From contig CACBRT010000007.1 of NCBI GenBank assembly GCA_902541695.1, forward strand, positions 1 to 40,916: a DNA stretch of 40,916 nucleotides, in the 5' to 3' direction. The position numbers and the translations under genes were made by a program. Numbering within the stretch: position 1 is the first letter of the stretch; each line of letters opens with the position of its first letter. Positions 6,407 through 15,194 of the stretch are shown here, in pieces. Below the pieces are notes generated by a model. It was not told the DNA's origin. It saw only the letters and a list, made by a program, of their open reading frames with translations, and made no database searches. Source of the stretch: an uncultured Alphaproteobacteria bacterium (GTDB taxonomy: Bacteria > Pseudomonadota > Alphaproteobacteria > Rhodobacterales > Rhodobacteraceae).

Positions 6407-7687
6407 CTATTTATAATATACCATACTGGATATACTTAGATCTTTATTTTTTTTACTTTTTTTAATCTTTTTTTCACTGACATATAAATTGGGATGAGTT
6501 TTATCTTCATTGACTATGAAAGCACTCCAATCAGTCATTATTTTGCTTCTAAAGACTAATAAATCGTCCCTTTGATAAGCTTTTTCTACTTTATTACCAA
6601 AATTATGGCTCAAACAATATTCAAGAGATCTTACCGTATAAGATCCTGAGGTTTCTCCCCAGTCTCTAAAGGTCGAACGAAAACCATGAACAGTAATATC
6701 AAAATGAGAAAATTTTCTATATACAAGCGATAGCATGGACATATTTGAAATAGGTTTTTTCCCATTAAAGGAAAAAACATATCTATCAGAAATTGATCTT
6801 GCCTTAATTTTCTTTAATATTTCAAGTGCGAGGTTGCTCAAAGGAACTCGATGCAATCTACCTGTTTTCATTCGCTCTTTAGGGATCATCCATAAAGCCT
6901 GATCGAAGTCAAATTCATTCCATTGCGCCTTTATAACTTCAATGGTTCTAGCGGCTGTTAAGATTAAAAATTGTAATGCAAGACTAGACATTCCTTCCAA
7001 TTGAATCAAAGATTGCCAAAAATGAGGAAGATCACGTACTGCCAAGGCTTTATGGTGATTTTGATGCATAGTAGGCTGTTTCGGTAAAAGAAACTCTAAA
7101 TTCCCCTTGAGAATAGCAGGATTGTCTCCAGAGCAATACTTCATGGTTTTTGACCAATTCCATACCCTTTCAATTCTCTGGCGTACACGACGGGCTGTTT
7201 CTGCCTTATTCATCCAAATTGGCTTTAAAAGCTTTGCTAAATTGTTAGATTGAATATCTTGTATAGGTATATCTTTTATGAAGGGAAAGGCATAAGTACG
7301 AAGAGTATTGATCCATTGTTGATGATGTTTTGGATTTTTCCAGGTATCTTTTGTGGCTTCAAAACAAAGATAAGTTACCCTTTCAAAGGTCATATCATCT
7401 AATTTAAGTTTCTGAAGACGGTTTTCATCCCTCTCCTTTAAAGGATCAATACCCTCATTCACCCTTACTTTCTGAAGATCGCGGAGTTGTCGGGCTTTTT
7501 TTAACGAAATAAAGGGATATCCCCCCAAACCCATGTCTCTGCGTTTGCCCTTGAATTGGTAGCGAAAGACCCAACTCTTCGATCCCTTGTGATTGACGAT
7601 AAGATATAAACCATGACCATCGGCGTATCTTCCACGATGATAGATTGTATTAATTTTTAAAGTTGTTAGTTGCATATTTTTTCCCAC
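6407..7687 (-). CDS. P4-type tyrosine integrase
   Basis: A 426-residue site-specific recombinase. The N-terminus is the DUF4102 arm-binding type (GRYADGHGLYLIV, SWVFRYQFKGKRRDMGLGGY, about residues 18-57), followed by a core-binding SAM-like domain (about 100-185) and the catalytic domain. Catalytic residues are visible: R247 in LTAARTIEV, H334 and R337 in TVHGFRSTFRDWG, H361 in LSHN, and the nucleophile Y371 in KAYQRDD. The length is normal and all residues are present, so it should be active. It starts 137 bp from the 3' end of the tRNA-Ser gene and reads away from it, as expected for an island inserted into that tRNA. The AlpA-like gene follows. Confidence 0.93.
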   Translation of the reverse strand: MGKNMQLTTLKINTIYHRGRYADGHGLYLIVNHKGSKSWVFRYQFKGKRRDMGLGGYPFISLKKARQLRDLQKVRVNEGIDPLKERDENRLQKLKLDDMTFERVTYLCFEATKDTWKNPKHHQQWINTLRTYAFPFIKDIPIQDIQSNNLAKLLKPIWMNKAETARRVRQRIERVWNWSKTMKYCSGDNPAILKGNLEFLLPKQPTMHQNHHKALAVRDLPHFWQSLIQLEGMSSLALQFLILTAARTIEVIKAQWNEFDFDQALWMIPKERMKTGRLHRVPLSNLALEILKKIKARSISDRYVFSFNGKKPISNMSMLSLVYRKFSHFDITVHGFRSTFRDWGETSGSYTVRSLEYCLSHNFGNKVEKAYQRDDLLVFRSKIMTDWSAFIVNEDKTHPNLYVSEKKIKKSKKNKDLSISSMVYYK

Positions 7688-7723
7688 ACTTTTTCCACCC
7701 CTTTGCCTGATATGACATGAAGG

Positions 7724-7817
7724 CTTATGATTACAATTACATCATAATATCATGCTATCTAATTGATTTAACGTGAAAAACTGGGTTCTTATGATGTCTT
7801 ATGACATCTTATGAATT
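7724..7817. repeat. Phased CTTATGA repeats, candidate integrase or Xis arm sites
   Basis: CTTATGA occurs at 7788-7794, 7798-7804 and 7808-7814, exactly 10 bp apart, with a further copy at 7724-7730. The repeats fill the gap between the integrase start and the tRNA 3' end. One-helical-turn spacing next to an attachment site suggests binding of integrase arms or of the AlpA-like protein. Confidence 0.5.
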
Positions 7818-7824
7818 CAAGTGC

Positions 7825-7914
7825 TGGCGGAGGAGGTGGGATTCGAACCCACGGAAGAGTTGCCCCTTCGCCGGTTTTCAAGACCGGTACATTCAACCGC
7901 TCTGTCACTCCTCC
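7825..7914 (-). tRNA. tRNA-Ser (anticodon UGA), likely island attachment site
   Basis: A 90-nt gene read on the minus strand. The acceptor GGAGGAG pairs with CTCCTCC and is followed by an encoded GCCA end (CCA at 7827-7825). The anticodon loop CTTGAAA between CCGGT and ACCGG gives anticodon TGA. A long variable arm (GGCGAAGGGGCAACTCTTCC region) and a T-loop GGGTTCGAATCCC are present, so this is a class II serine tRNA. The gene is intact. Its 3' end faces the integrase, making the 3' half the likely attachment core; the matching repeat at the far island end would lie left of the window. Confidence 0.95.
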
Positions 7915-8083
7915 AAGTTTAATACAAGCCATTGTTTAGTTTGAGAAGGCTTGAAAAAAATAACTTATTTTAGTAATTTTTTAAAATTTATAACATTATT
8001 TTTTAAGAAAACAATTCTAAATTTTAAAACATAAACATTCAATTAAAAAAATATATTTAATTTAAGTTATTTATTAAATAATT

Positions 8084-9112
8084 TTAAAATAATGAAAATA
8101 AATTTTTAGTCTTGCTAACGGGAGCTTCATAATGAATAAGGTCTTTAGCTTTAAGTTCTTTCCAAAAATCAACTGGAATTTTAAGTTTAAACCATTTTAA
8201 AATCTGTTCAAATTCATTTTTAGATCTTGCTCCAGGAATTACAGATGTAATGATTTCATTAAATAAAGGGAATTGCAGTGCTGCTGCCGGTAAAGGAACA
8301 TTATATTTATCTGCAATCTGTTTTAAGAACTTTACCTTATCAACTACATCTTTTGGTGCATTGGCATAATTCCACATTTCTCTACCAACCAATACACCGG
8401 AATTAAAAGGCCCCCCACAAATTATGGAAGTACCAGCAATTTTACACTTTGGAAATAATGTATCTAGAGGCGTTTGTTCTAATAAAGTATAACGACCGGC
8501 TAATAAAAAAACATCCCAATTACCTATTTCTAAAGCATCTAAGCAAACTTGGTTTTCATTAACACCCAATCCTATAGCTTTAACTACTTCATTATTCCTA
8601 AGTTCATCCATAGCTTTGTAACCAGTCTCAGATAAATCTTTGAAATGTCTATGGTTTTCTTCACCATGTTGAAATTCTCCAATATCATGCACTAGAAGAA
8701 TATCAATATGCTCTAACCCAAGTCTTTGTAAACCATCCTCAAAAGATCTCATAATACCATCATATGAATAATCATAAATTGGATGAAATGGTAATGGATC
8801 TACCATTCCATAATTTGATGGATTATCTACAGCACCAGGTTTTAAAATACGTCCAACTTTACTTGATATAACAAATTGACTATTTCTAAGTTGGTCGCCA
8901 ACTACACGTTCAGATCTGCCAAAGCCATACCAAGGGGCTGTATCAAAATACTTTATACCTGAATCAAAAGCAAACTTTATTATCTTAGCAGCTTGATTAT
9001 AACTTAAATCAACAAAATTTCCTCCAAGAGGTGCACAGCCTAGTCCTAAGACATCAATTTCTACTTTTGTTTTGCCAATACTTCTTTTGGAAAGTTCAAA
9101 CAATTTTTTCAC
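8084..9112 (-). CDS. Aldo/keto reductase (aldose or pyridoxal dehydrogenase type)
   Basis: A 342-residue NAD(P)H-dependent oxidoreductase with a TIM barrel. The catalytic tetrad is present: D57 in YFDTAPWYG, Y62, K85 in ISSKVGR and H142 in LLVHDIGE. The sequence pattern, especially HDIGEFQHGEENH and KAIGLGVNENQV, matches the subgroup that includes D-threo-aldose (L-fucose) dehydrogenases and pyridoxal 4-dehydrogenases. The natural substrate cannot be fixed. It is the last gene of a leftward run after the molybdenum hydroxylase subunits and the MoaD-like gene (62 bp gap), so it may oxidise or reduce an aldehyde or lactol of the same pathway. Confidence 0.85.
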   Translation of the reverse strand: MKKLFELSKRSIGKTKVEIDVLGLGCAPLGGNFVDLSYNQAAKIIKFAFDSGIKYFDTAPWYGFGRSERVVGDQLRNSQFVISSKVGRILKPGAVDNPSNYGMVDPLPFHPIYDYSYDGIMRSFEDGLQRLGLEHIDILLVHDIGEFQHGEENHRHFKDLSETGYKAMDELRNNEVVKAIGLGVNENQVCLDALEIGNWDVFLLAGRYTLLEQTPLDTLFPKCKIAGTSIICGGPFNSGVLVGREMWNYANAPKDVVDKVKFLKQIADKYNVPLPAAALQFPLFNEIITSVIPGARSKNEFEQILKWFKLKIPVDFWKELKAKDLIHYEAPVSKTKNLFSLF

Positions 9113-9174
9113 ATTAAATTAAAATATAGTAACAGTATTTAAAAATTTGTAATTCTACAATAAAATTTGAATAA

Positions 9175-9420
9175 TTATCCACCCTGCATATAAGGCATTA
9201 ACACAACTTCACTATCTTCATTAATCGGAGTAAACCAAGATTCCTTATAAATTTTTCCATCGACAGCAAGAGAAACACCTCTTGTAATTTGAGGTTTAAG
9301 ACCTGGATATTTCAAAGAAATATTATCAATAACTTCTTTAAAGTTTGAGCCGGTAACTGATACGTAGTCACTACCATCAGCTAAATTTTTTAATGATCCC
9401 CAGATTTTTACTTTAACCAT
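9175..9420 (-). CDS. MoaD/ThiS-like ubiquitin-fold sulfur carrier
   Basis: An 81-residue protein with a beta-grasp pattern: VKVKIWGSLKNLA at the start, DNISLKYPGL in the helix region, NEDSEVVLMPYMQGG at the end. The C-terminal Gly-Gly is what MoaD, ThiS and related carriers use for adenylation and thiocarboxylate formation. It starts 4 bp after the stop of the molybdenum-binding hydroxylase subunit, so it is in that operon. This suggests a link to cofactor maturation, either as an extra MoaD or as a carrier for the terminal sulfur ligand. No E1-like activating enzyme lies nearby, so it would depend on a housekeeping MoeB or ThiF. Confidence 0.75.
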   Translation of the reverse strand: MVKVKIWGSLKNLADGSDYVSVTGSNFKEVIDNISLKYPGLKPQITRGVSLAVDGKIYKESWFTPINEDSEVVLMPYMQGG

Positions 9421-9424
9421 GAAA

Positions 9425-11674
9425 TTATTGTTTATTTAAAATTGCTTTTAATACTCTTGGCGGTGATAAAGGAAGCTCCGTAAATCTAATTCCAGTAGCT
9501 CTTGAAACCGCATTATTGATAGCTGCTAATGGAGGAACAATGGAGGTTTCTCCCACTCCTCTTACGCCATATGGATGACCTGGATTTGGGATTTCTAAAA
9601 TTACAGGATCAATCATTGGTAAGTCTGAAGCAACAGGTATTCTATAGTCTAAAAAACCAGGGTTTTGTAATTTACCATCACTACTATAAATGTATTCTTC
9701 GTTTAGTGCCCAACCAATACCTTGAACAGAACCTCCCTGCATTTGACCTTCAACATAACTTGGATGAATAGCTTTTCCAGCATCTTGAAAAACAGTGTAG
9801 CGAATAATCTTAGAGTGTCCTGTTTCCATGTCTGTTTCAATGTCTACAAGATGCACACCAAAACTTACACCGGCGCCATCTGCATTTACTTCATAATGAC
9901 CTGCAATTGGACCACCAGTTTGAGAAGAAACTTTTGCAATATCTTCTAATGATAAGGGTTCTTGATTTCCAGCATTTGCACCTGCTGGGTGAGCATATCC
10001 ATCTTTCCAAATAACTGCATCTTCATCAATTCCCCATAATTTTGAAGCCCTTTTACATAATTCTTTTTTCGCAGCTTTAGCAGCTTTAATTGTTGCTAAA
10101 CCAACTGAAAAAGTAACTCTACTTCCGTCAGTAACATCGTTATGACCCAAAGAATTAGTATCCGCAATTACTGTTTTGACTTTATCAAGGCTAATTCCTA
10201 ATTCTTCTGCTGCCATTTGGCTTATTGAAGATCTAGATCCTCCAATATCCGGGTTTCCTTCTACAACCCCAACTGTACCATCAAAATTTATGTTTAAGCT
10301 TACACAAGTATTTCCACCAAAATTAAACCAAAAACCACATGAAATTCCTCTACCCTGATTTTCTTTAAGGGGTGAAGTATAGTGAGGATGGTTTTTTGCA
10401 GCTTCTAAAGTAGCTTTCAAGCCAATATCATCAAATGTAGGACCATAAGAAGATTTTGTTCCTTTTTTAGCAGCATTTAAAATACGTACATACAAAGGAT
10501 CCTGGTTAAAAAATTGACATAATTCATCAATAACACTTTCCACTGCATATATGGACTGTGGTGCACCAGGAGCTCTATAGGCTGCTTGAGTAGGCCTATT
10601 TGTAAGTACATTAAATGCTTCTGTTTTAACTGCATCTAAATCATAAGCAGCAAAGGCGCTTTGCGCACCTAATTCATATGTTTCGTTAGGAAAAGCACCA
10701 CCTTCATATCTTATAATAGCTCTAGCTGCTGTAATCTTACCAGTTTTCTTCATTCCAACTTCAACATCAACTAATGATGAAACTGTTGGACCAGTTGCTT
10801 TAAAAACATCTTCTCTAGACATAACCATTTTTACAGGATGACCAGATTTCTGAGATAAAGCTAATGCAATTGGCTCAATAAAAACAGTAGTTTTTCCTCC
10901 AAAACCACCCCCAATTTCTGAGGCAGTCACTTTTAACTGACTATTATCCATTTTAAATATACTTGAACAAATAGACCTAACGTTAAAATGTCCTTGCGTA
11001 CAACACCATAAATCTGCTTTTCCATCATTACTCATTGAAGCTAAACAAGCGTGAGGTTCTATATAACCTTGATGAACAGAAGGTGTTTTAAAAGTTCTTT
11101 TGATTACTTTATGTGCTGCTTTGAAACCTTCTTCAAGGTTTCCATGTCCAAATGAACAATATTGTATTACGTTATCAGAATAACCGTCTGGTATATTTTC
11201 ATTTTTCTTTCCAATAGCAACAACTGGAGCTCCAATTTTCATTGCATCTTCTATAGTTATAACAAATGGTAGCTTTTTATATTTTATTTTGACAAGTTTT
11301 AATGCCTTTTTCGCTGTACTTAAATCAACTGCAGCAACAGCAGCAACTGCATGACCATCATATAAGACCTTTTCATTAGCAATACAATTTTCCAAAATTT
11401 GATTATTTTTATTATCAGGATTGATTTTTATAAAATCCTTAAAGGTAACTATCGATTTAACTCCACTTAATTGCTCTGCATTAGAAGTATCAATTGATTC
11501 AATAAAAGCATGTGGTTCATTTATTCTTAGTAAACATCCATATAACATGTTCGGAGCATATAAATCAGCTCCATACATGGCTTTACCAGTTACTTTATCA
11601 ATGCCATCAGGCCGTAATGGTCTTGTACCAACAATCTTAAATTCTTTGGTGGTTTTAGGAGTAATTTGGTCCAT
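9425..11674 (-). CDS. Xanthine dehydrogenase-family molybdenum hydroxylase, large catalytic subunit
   Basis: A 749-residue molybdopterin-binding subunit. It begins with the usual GTRPLRPDGIDKVTGKAMYGADL, has GGGFGGKT for cofactor contact, AYRAPGAPQ (the active-site Arg loop), and ends with GVRGVGETSIVPP holding the catalytic Glu at about 709. Such enzymes hydroxylate N-heterocycles or aldehydes, or dehydroxylate aryl-CoA, with water as oxygen source. The Mo subunit overlaps the 2Fe-2S subunit gene by 20 bp, and together with the FAD subunit it forms a CutLMS-type three-gene complex. The specificity is not clear: purine, nicotinate-like and 4-hydroxybenzoyl-CoA relatives are all possible. The aromatic genes to the right are only circumstantial evidence. 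Confidence 0.9.
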   Translation of the reverse strand: MDQITPKTTKEFKIVGTRPLRPDGIDKVTGKAMYGADLYAPNMLYGCLLRINEPHAFIESIDTSNAEQLSGVKSIVTFKDFIKINPDNKNNQILENCIANEKVLYDGHAVAAVAAVDLSTAKKALKLVKIKYKKLPFVITIEDAMKIGAPVVAIGKKNENIPDGYSDNVIQYCSFGHGNLEEGFKAAHKVIKRTFKTPSVHQGYIEPHACLASMSNDGKADLWCCTQGHFNVRSICSSIFKMDNSQLKVTASEIGGGFGGKTTVFIEPIALALSQKSGHPVKMVMSREDVFKATGPTVSSLVDVEVGMKKTGKITAARAIIRYEGGAFPNETYELGAQSAFAAYDLDAVKTEAFNVLTNRPTQAAYRAPGAPQSIYAVESVIDELCQFFNQDPLYVRILNAAKKGTKSSYGPTFDDIGLKATLEAAKNHPHYTSPLKENQGRGISCGFWFNFGGNTCVSLNINFDGTVGVVEGNPDIGGSRSSISQMAAEELGISLDKVKTVIADTNSLGHNDVTDGSRVTFSVGLATIKAAKAAKKELCKRASKLWGIDEDAVIWKDGYAHPAGANAGNQEPLSLEDIAKVSSQTGGPIAGHYEVNADGAGVSFGVHLVDIETDMETGHSKIIRYTVFQDAGKAIHPSYVEGQMQGGSVQGIGWALNEEYIYSSDGKLQNPGFLDYRIPVASDLPMIDPVILEIPNPGHPYGVRGVGETSIVPPLAAINNAVSRATGIRFTELPLSPPRVLKAILNKQ

Positions 11675-12149
11675 AATCTTTCCTCATCTCACGAGCTGCA
11701 TCTAGCACAGCTCTTATAATTTTATCATATCCTGTACATCTGCAAAGATTACCAGCTAACCAATATCTAACTTCTTTCTCTGTAGGGTTTTGATTTTTTT
11801 CTAAAAGAGACTTTGCAGCTATTAAAATTCCAGGAGTACAAATCCCACATTGTAAAGCAGCATGTTCTAAAAATTTTTCTTGTAAAACATGTAATTTATT
11901 TTCTTCTGCCATACCTTCAATGGTATCAATATCAGAACCATCAACTTCTGCTGCTAATACTAAACAAGAACAAACTAATTTTTTATCTAAAATAACACTA
12001 CATGCCCCACAATCACCAGTACTGCAGCCTTCTTTAGTGCCAGTTAGATTTAAATCATTTCTTAGAACATCCAAGAGAGTATCTTCTGGGTTACATAAAA
12101 ATTCTAAATCATTGTTATTAACAGAAACATTAACGTGCAATTTTTTCAA
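11655..12149 (-). CDS. Molybdenum hydroxylase 2Fe-2S subunit
   Basis: A 164-residue electron-transfer subunit with two [2Fe-2S] clusters. The plant-ferredoxin-type N-terminal cluster uses GCSTGDCGAC (C42, C47, C50) with another Cys at 60-62. The C-terminal helical cluster uses CGIC (C101, C104) and CRC (C136, C138 in NLCRCTGYDKI). The size and both motifs are standard for the family. It overlaps the FAD-subunit gene by 20 bp at its start and the Mo-subunit gene by 20 bp at its end, so the three are translationally coupled and will be made in matched amounts. The protein passes electrons from the Mo centre to FAD in the cytoplasm. Confidence 0.93.
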   Translation of the reverse strand: MKKLHVNVSVNNNDLEFLCNPEDTLLDVLRNDLNLTGTKEGCSTGDCGACSVILDKKLVCSCLVLAAEVDGSDIDTIEGMAEENKLHVLQEKFLEHAALQCGICTPGILIAAKSLLEKNQNPTEKEVRYWLAGNLCRCTGYDKIIRAVLDAAREMRKDYGPNYS

Positions 12150-13008
12150 TTTTTTCTCCTGCTCTACTGTGAGCTAGTATAATTGATCTTTTCGCTAAAA
12201 CTCCAGCTACATGAGATCTAAATTCGATAGTTCCTCTTTTGTCATCTATTGGATCACATGAACTTGAGCAAATTAATGAAATTTGTGATATTAAATTATC
12301 ATTTAAATTTTTATTCATAACTAATTCATTTATTCCTTTAATATTTACAACTAAAGGTGCTACTGCACCTAAAGAAATATTTAATTCTTTTATAAGTTTT
12401 TCTTGATTTAAAGTTATGAAGCATGCAGCAGAAACTACTGCTATATCCATCTCACTTCTTGGAGTAAAACGTATATAAGAATCAGATGAATAAAGAGGTC
12501 TTTTAGGAATAATTATTGATTTAATAAACTCACCTTTTTTTAGTGAGTTTTTTCCTGGACCAATTGGTATATTACTGACTAAATCTTCTCTTAATCCATT
12601 TGGCCCTACTATTTTTACTCTACATTTAGATACACTTAATGCCGGGGTAGTATCAGCTGCGGGAGAAGCATTACATATATTGCCTGCTAAAGTACATCTA
12701 CCTTGTATTTGGGAGGAACCAATAAGATCAAAAGCTTCTGCAATACCAGGTGTAAATTCTTTCAATCCAGGATAATTATTAAATTCTGAACCAGAAACAG
12801 CTGCTCCTATCTCATAACCACCATTTACTTTTTTTATTTCTCTAATCCCAGGAATATTTTTTATATCTACAATTAGATCAGGATCGGTTACTCCTGATTT
12901 CATTTGAACAAGAACATCAGTTCCACCTCCAAGAATTCTTGTAATGCCTTGAGTTTCTTTTAATAAAGAAACTACTTCCTGTTCTGAATTTGGTTTGGCA
13001 AAAATCAT
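12130..13008 (-). CDS. Molybdenum hydroxylase FAD-binding subunit
   Basis: A 292-residue subunit of the CoxM/CutM type. FAD contacts are visible in ILGGGTDVLVQMK (about residues 25-37) and TLAGNICNASPAADTTPAL (about 106-124). A C-terminal CO-dehydrogenase flavoprotein domain follows, containing RSEMDIAVVSAA. There is no insertion with a 4Fe-4S cluster of the 4-hydroxybenzoyl-CoA reductase beta type, as the length and lack of a Cys cluster show. It is the first gene of the three hydroxylase subunits and lies 153 bp after the TauE-like gene. The role is to accept electrons from the iron-sulfur subunit and pass them to NAD or another acceptor. Confidence 0.9.
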   Translation of the reverse strand: MIFAKPNSEQEVVSLLKETQGITRILGGGTDVLVQMKSGVTDPDLIVDIKNIPGIREIKKVNGGYEIGAAVSGSEFNNYPGLKEFTPGIAEAFDLIGSSQIQGRCTLAGNICNASPAADTTPALSVSKCRVKIVGPNGLREDLVSNIPIGPGKNSLKKGEFIKSIIIPKRPLYSSDSYIRFTPRSEMDIAVVSAACFITLNQEKLIKELNISLGAVAPLVVNIKGINELVMNKNLNDNLISQISLICSSSCDPIDDKRGTIEFRSHVAGVLAKRSIILAHSRAGEKIEKIAR

Positions 13009-13161
13009 TTTAATATTATATTTATAAAATAGTTAAAAATCAAAATAAATAATGCGATAAAATAACATTATTATTATAAAATAAAGAAAAATTAGATTTT
13101 ATAATCTAAAAAAGATTTTACAAAATAACTGCTCATAAAAAAATAAAATTATTCTGTAAAA

Positions 13162-13923
13162 TTAAGCCCAATTTGATAAAATTAAACCATCATATATTAA
13201 CTTGAACGATATTATTAATAATGCCCAAGATACTAATAAATAAAATAATTTCTCAGGGATGAGCTTTACAACTAAATAGCCAAAATAGACAGCAAATGAC
13301 GCTGGTATTAATAAAAATGATGCAATTTTAATACTTTCAAAATTGAGTTGACCTAAAAAAAAGTATGGAATTACTTTGATAGCATTAACATAACTAAAAG
13401 CTATTACAGAACTTCCAACATAGACAACTTTACTTAAACCAAGAGGAATAACAAATATTTGCCATGGCGGTCCACCGTTATGACTTATAAAACTAGTAAA
13501 TCCAGAAATTGAGCACAAAAATATACCTTTATTTTGATTAAATTTTTTTAACTTTGTTTTTTTTATGCTATTTTTAAATAACTCATTTATAGCAAAAATT
13601 ACACCCATAAGCCCAATAATAAAGGTTACTACCCATTCAATAACGATATTGGCAGTAAACCAACCTATTAATACGCCAATTGTCATACCAATAATACTTA
13701 TTTTTAAAACTCTAATGTCAAAATCTTTCCTGTAAAAAAATAATGCAAATATATCTGATACAATATAAACAGGCAGTAACAGTCCTGCAGCAGTAATTGG
13801 TGACATAAATAAAGAGAGACTAGGTACTGCAAGGGAAGCAATTACAGGTAGTCCTCCTTTACCTAATCCAACGGTTACGGCCGCAAAAACAGCAATAATC
13901 CAAAAAACCCAACTTTCATACAT
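13162..13923 (-). CDS. TauE/SafE-family membrane transporter
   Basis: A 253-residue integral membrane protein with about seven to eight hydrophobic helices. The family signature is GLGKGGLPVIASLAVPSLS in the first helix pair, repeated in weaker form as GFTSFISHNGGPPWQIFVIPLG in the second half, as expected for the inverted-repeat TauE/SafE (formerly DUF81) fold. Members export or import sulfite, sulfoacetate and small organic anions. It sits between the homocysteine methyltransferase gene (40 bp gap) and the hydroxylase subunits on the same strand, which suggests it moves a substrate or a sulfur-containing waste product of this operon. The substrate is unknown. Confidence 0.85.
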   Translation of the reverse strand: MYESWVFWIIAVFAAVTVGLGKGGLPVIASLAVPSLSLFMSPITAAGLLLPVYIVSDIFALFFYRKDFDIRVLKISIIGMTIGVLIGWFTANIVIEWVVTFIIGLMGVIFAINELFKNSIKKTKLKKFNQNKGIFLCSISGFTSFISHNGGPPWQIFVIPLGLSKVVYVGSSVIAFSYVNAIKVIPYFFLGQLNFESIKIASFLLIPASFAVYFGYLVVKLIPEKLFYLLVSWALLIISFKLIYDGLILSNWA

Positions 13924-13963
13924 TAATTAACTGTAAAAAAATTTTTAAATTTTGAGTTCAACA

Positions 13964-14863
13964 TCATACTATTTGATAACCAGAATTTTTTAATTTATTT
14001 GCAATTAATTTTATGTGTTCTGGACCAACTTCACAACAGCCTCCAACTATTGAAGCGCCTAACTTGACCCATTCCATTACAAATTCCAAATAATTTTCAG
14101 GATTTAAGTCCTTTCTTTCTTCCAAAACATCAACTGTTGGTGCATCCTTTAAAAAACCAGCTGATATTTTGGTAAAAGCGTTAGCATAAGCTCCAAATTT
14201 TTTATTAAATGAAGAAACAATTTCTATAGCATTAGTTACTACTTCAGGTCTTGAACAATTAATAAGTACTGCCTCAATAGTAAACTTTTCTAATATGGAA
14301 CCTATTTCTTTTAAATTTTCTCCAGATCTTAATTTAGAACCATCAAAATCATCAACAGAAAAACCAATCCATACAGGTTTTGAAATTTTTTCTGAAGCTC
14401 TCAAAGCACCTTCAGCCTGATCTACAGAACACATTGTTTCAATCAAAATTATGTCAGTTTTTAAAGACAAATGACTAATCATTTCATCATAAATTTTTTC
14501 AGCTTCAGCTGGTGGTGGACAAATATCTGGTCGATATGAAGCAATAAGAGGACCTATTGAAGCCGCAACTTTACCATAACCATGCTTATCTCTAGCACTT
14601 AATGCTGAATTTACTGCGATATCCCAAAGTTTAAATCTATAATCTTCTAAGCCCACCCTTTTTAATCTATCATATAGTACTGGATAAGTGTTCGTTGTAG
14701 CCACAGTTGCCCCAGATTTGAAATAACTCCTATGAACATCATCAACTATAGTTGGTTTGTCCATCATTACTTTTGTTGACCAAAGTGGAGTAGCTTTATC
14801 TCCAGATCTTTTTAAAATTTCTTGTCCAATGGATCCATCTAAGAGTATTATATCTTTATTCAT
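13964..14863 (-). CDS. Homocysteine S-methyltransferase family protein
   Basis: A 299-residue TIM-barrel enzyme. The start LLDGSIGQEILKRSG, the TNTYPVLYDRL segment and the three zinc ligands C203 (LINCSRPEVV), C276 and C277 (VGGCCEVGPEHI) are all present, so it should bind zinc and activate a thiol. Relatives move a methyl group from S-methylmethionine, betaine or dimethylated sulfur compounds to homocysteine; the donor cannot be read from the sequence. It is the first gene of the leftward run that continues with TauE/SafE and the molybdenum hydroxylase, an unusual combination. Upstream lies a 1.1-kb region of decayed DNA. Confidence 0.88.
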   Translation of the reverse strand: MNKDIILLDGSIGQEILKRSGDKATPLWSTKVMMDKPTIVDDVHRSYFKSGATVATTNTYPVLYDRLKRVGLEDYRFKLWDIAVNSALSARDKHGYGKVAASIGPLIASYRPDICPPPAEAEKIYDEMISHLSLKTDIILIETMCSVDQAEGALRASEKISKPVWIGFSVDDFDGSKLRSGENLKEIGSILEKFTIEAVLINCSRPEVVTNAIEIVSSFNKKFGAYANAFTKISAGFLKDAPTVDVLEERKDLNPENYLEFVMEWVKLGASIVGGCCEVGPEHIKLIANKLKNSGYQIV

Positions 14864-15194
14864 TTTCTACTCACTTTTTTTATATTAATATTAAAATACA
14901 AATTATTGAATATATGAACCTTCCTTTTAATATTTTTTTAAATTTATAATTTTTATTAACTCAAATTAAAACTGCCAAAGTAGTCAAATTCAAAACATAA
15001 TTTAATTAATAATGATTTTGATTTGAACAAGGCAAATTATATACCATAAAAATAAAGATAATGTTAAAGTTTATTTATTAAAAAATTTAGTAGTTTTATT
15101 TACTCTAGTTATTTTCTGAATATATCATACATCAACTTTGAAAATTTTTAGAATAAAGCTTCTACGTTTTTTATGTTATTGTTACCAACATGGC
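14864..15194. other. AT-rich gene-free stretch upstream of the methyltransferase gene
   Basis: About 330 bp of very AT-rich sequence with no supported gene. It must contain the promoter of the leftward methyltransferase operon, but I find no convincing -35/-10 pair. It merges into the decayed protease gene on its right. Confidence 0.4.

Noticed and set aside
11421-11705. 94-residue plus-strand frame antisense to the Mo subunit
   Set aside because: Antisense shadow of a well-conserved gene; no ribosome site.
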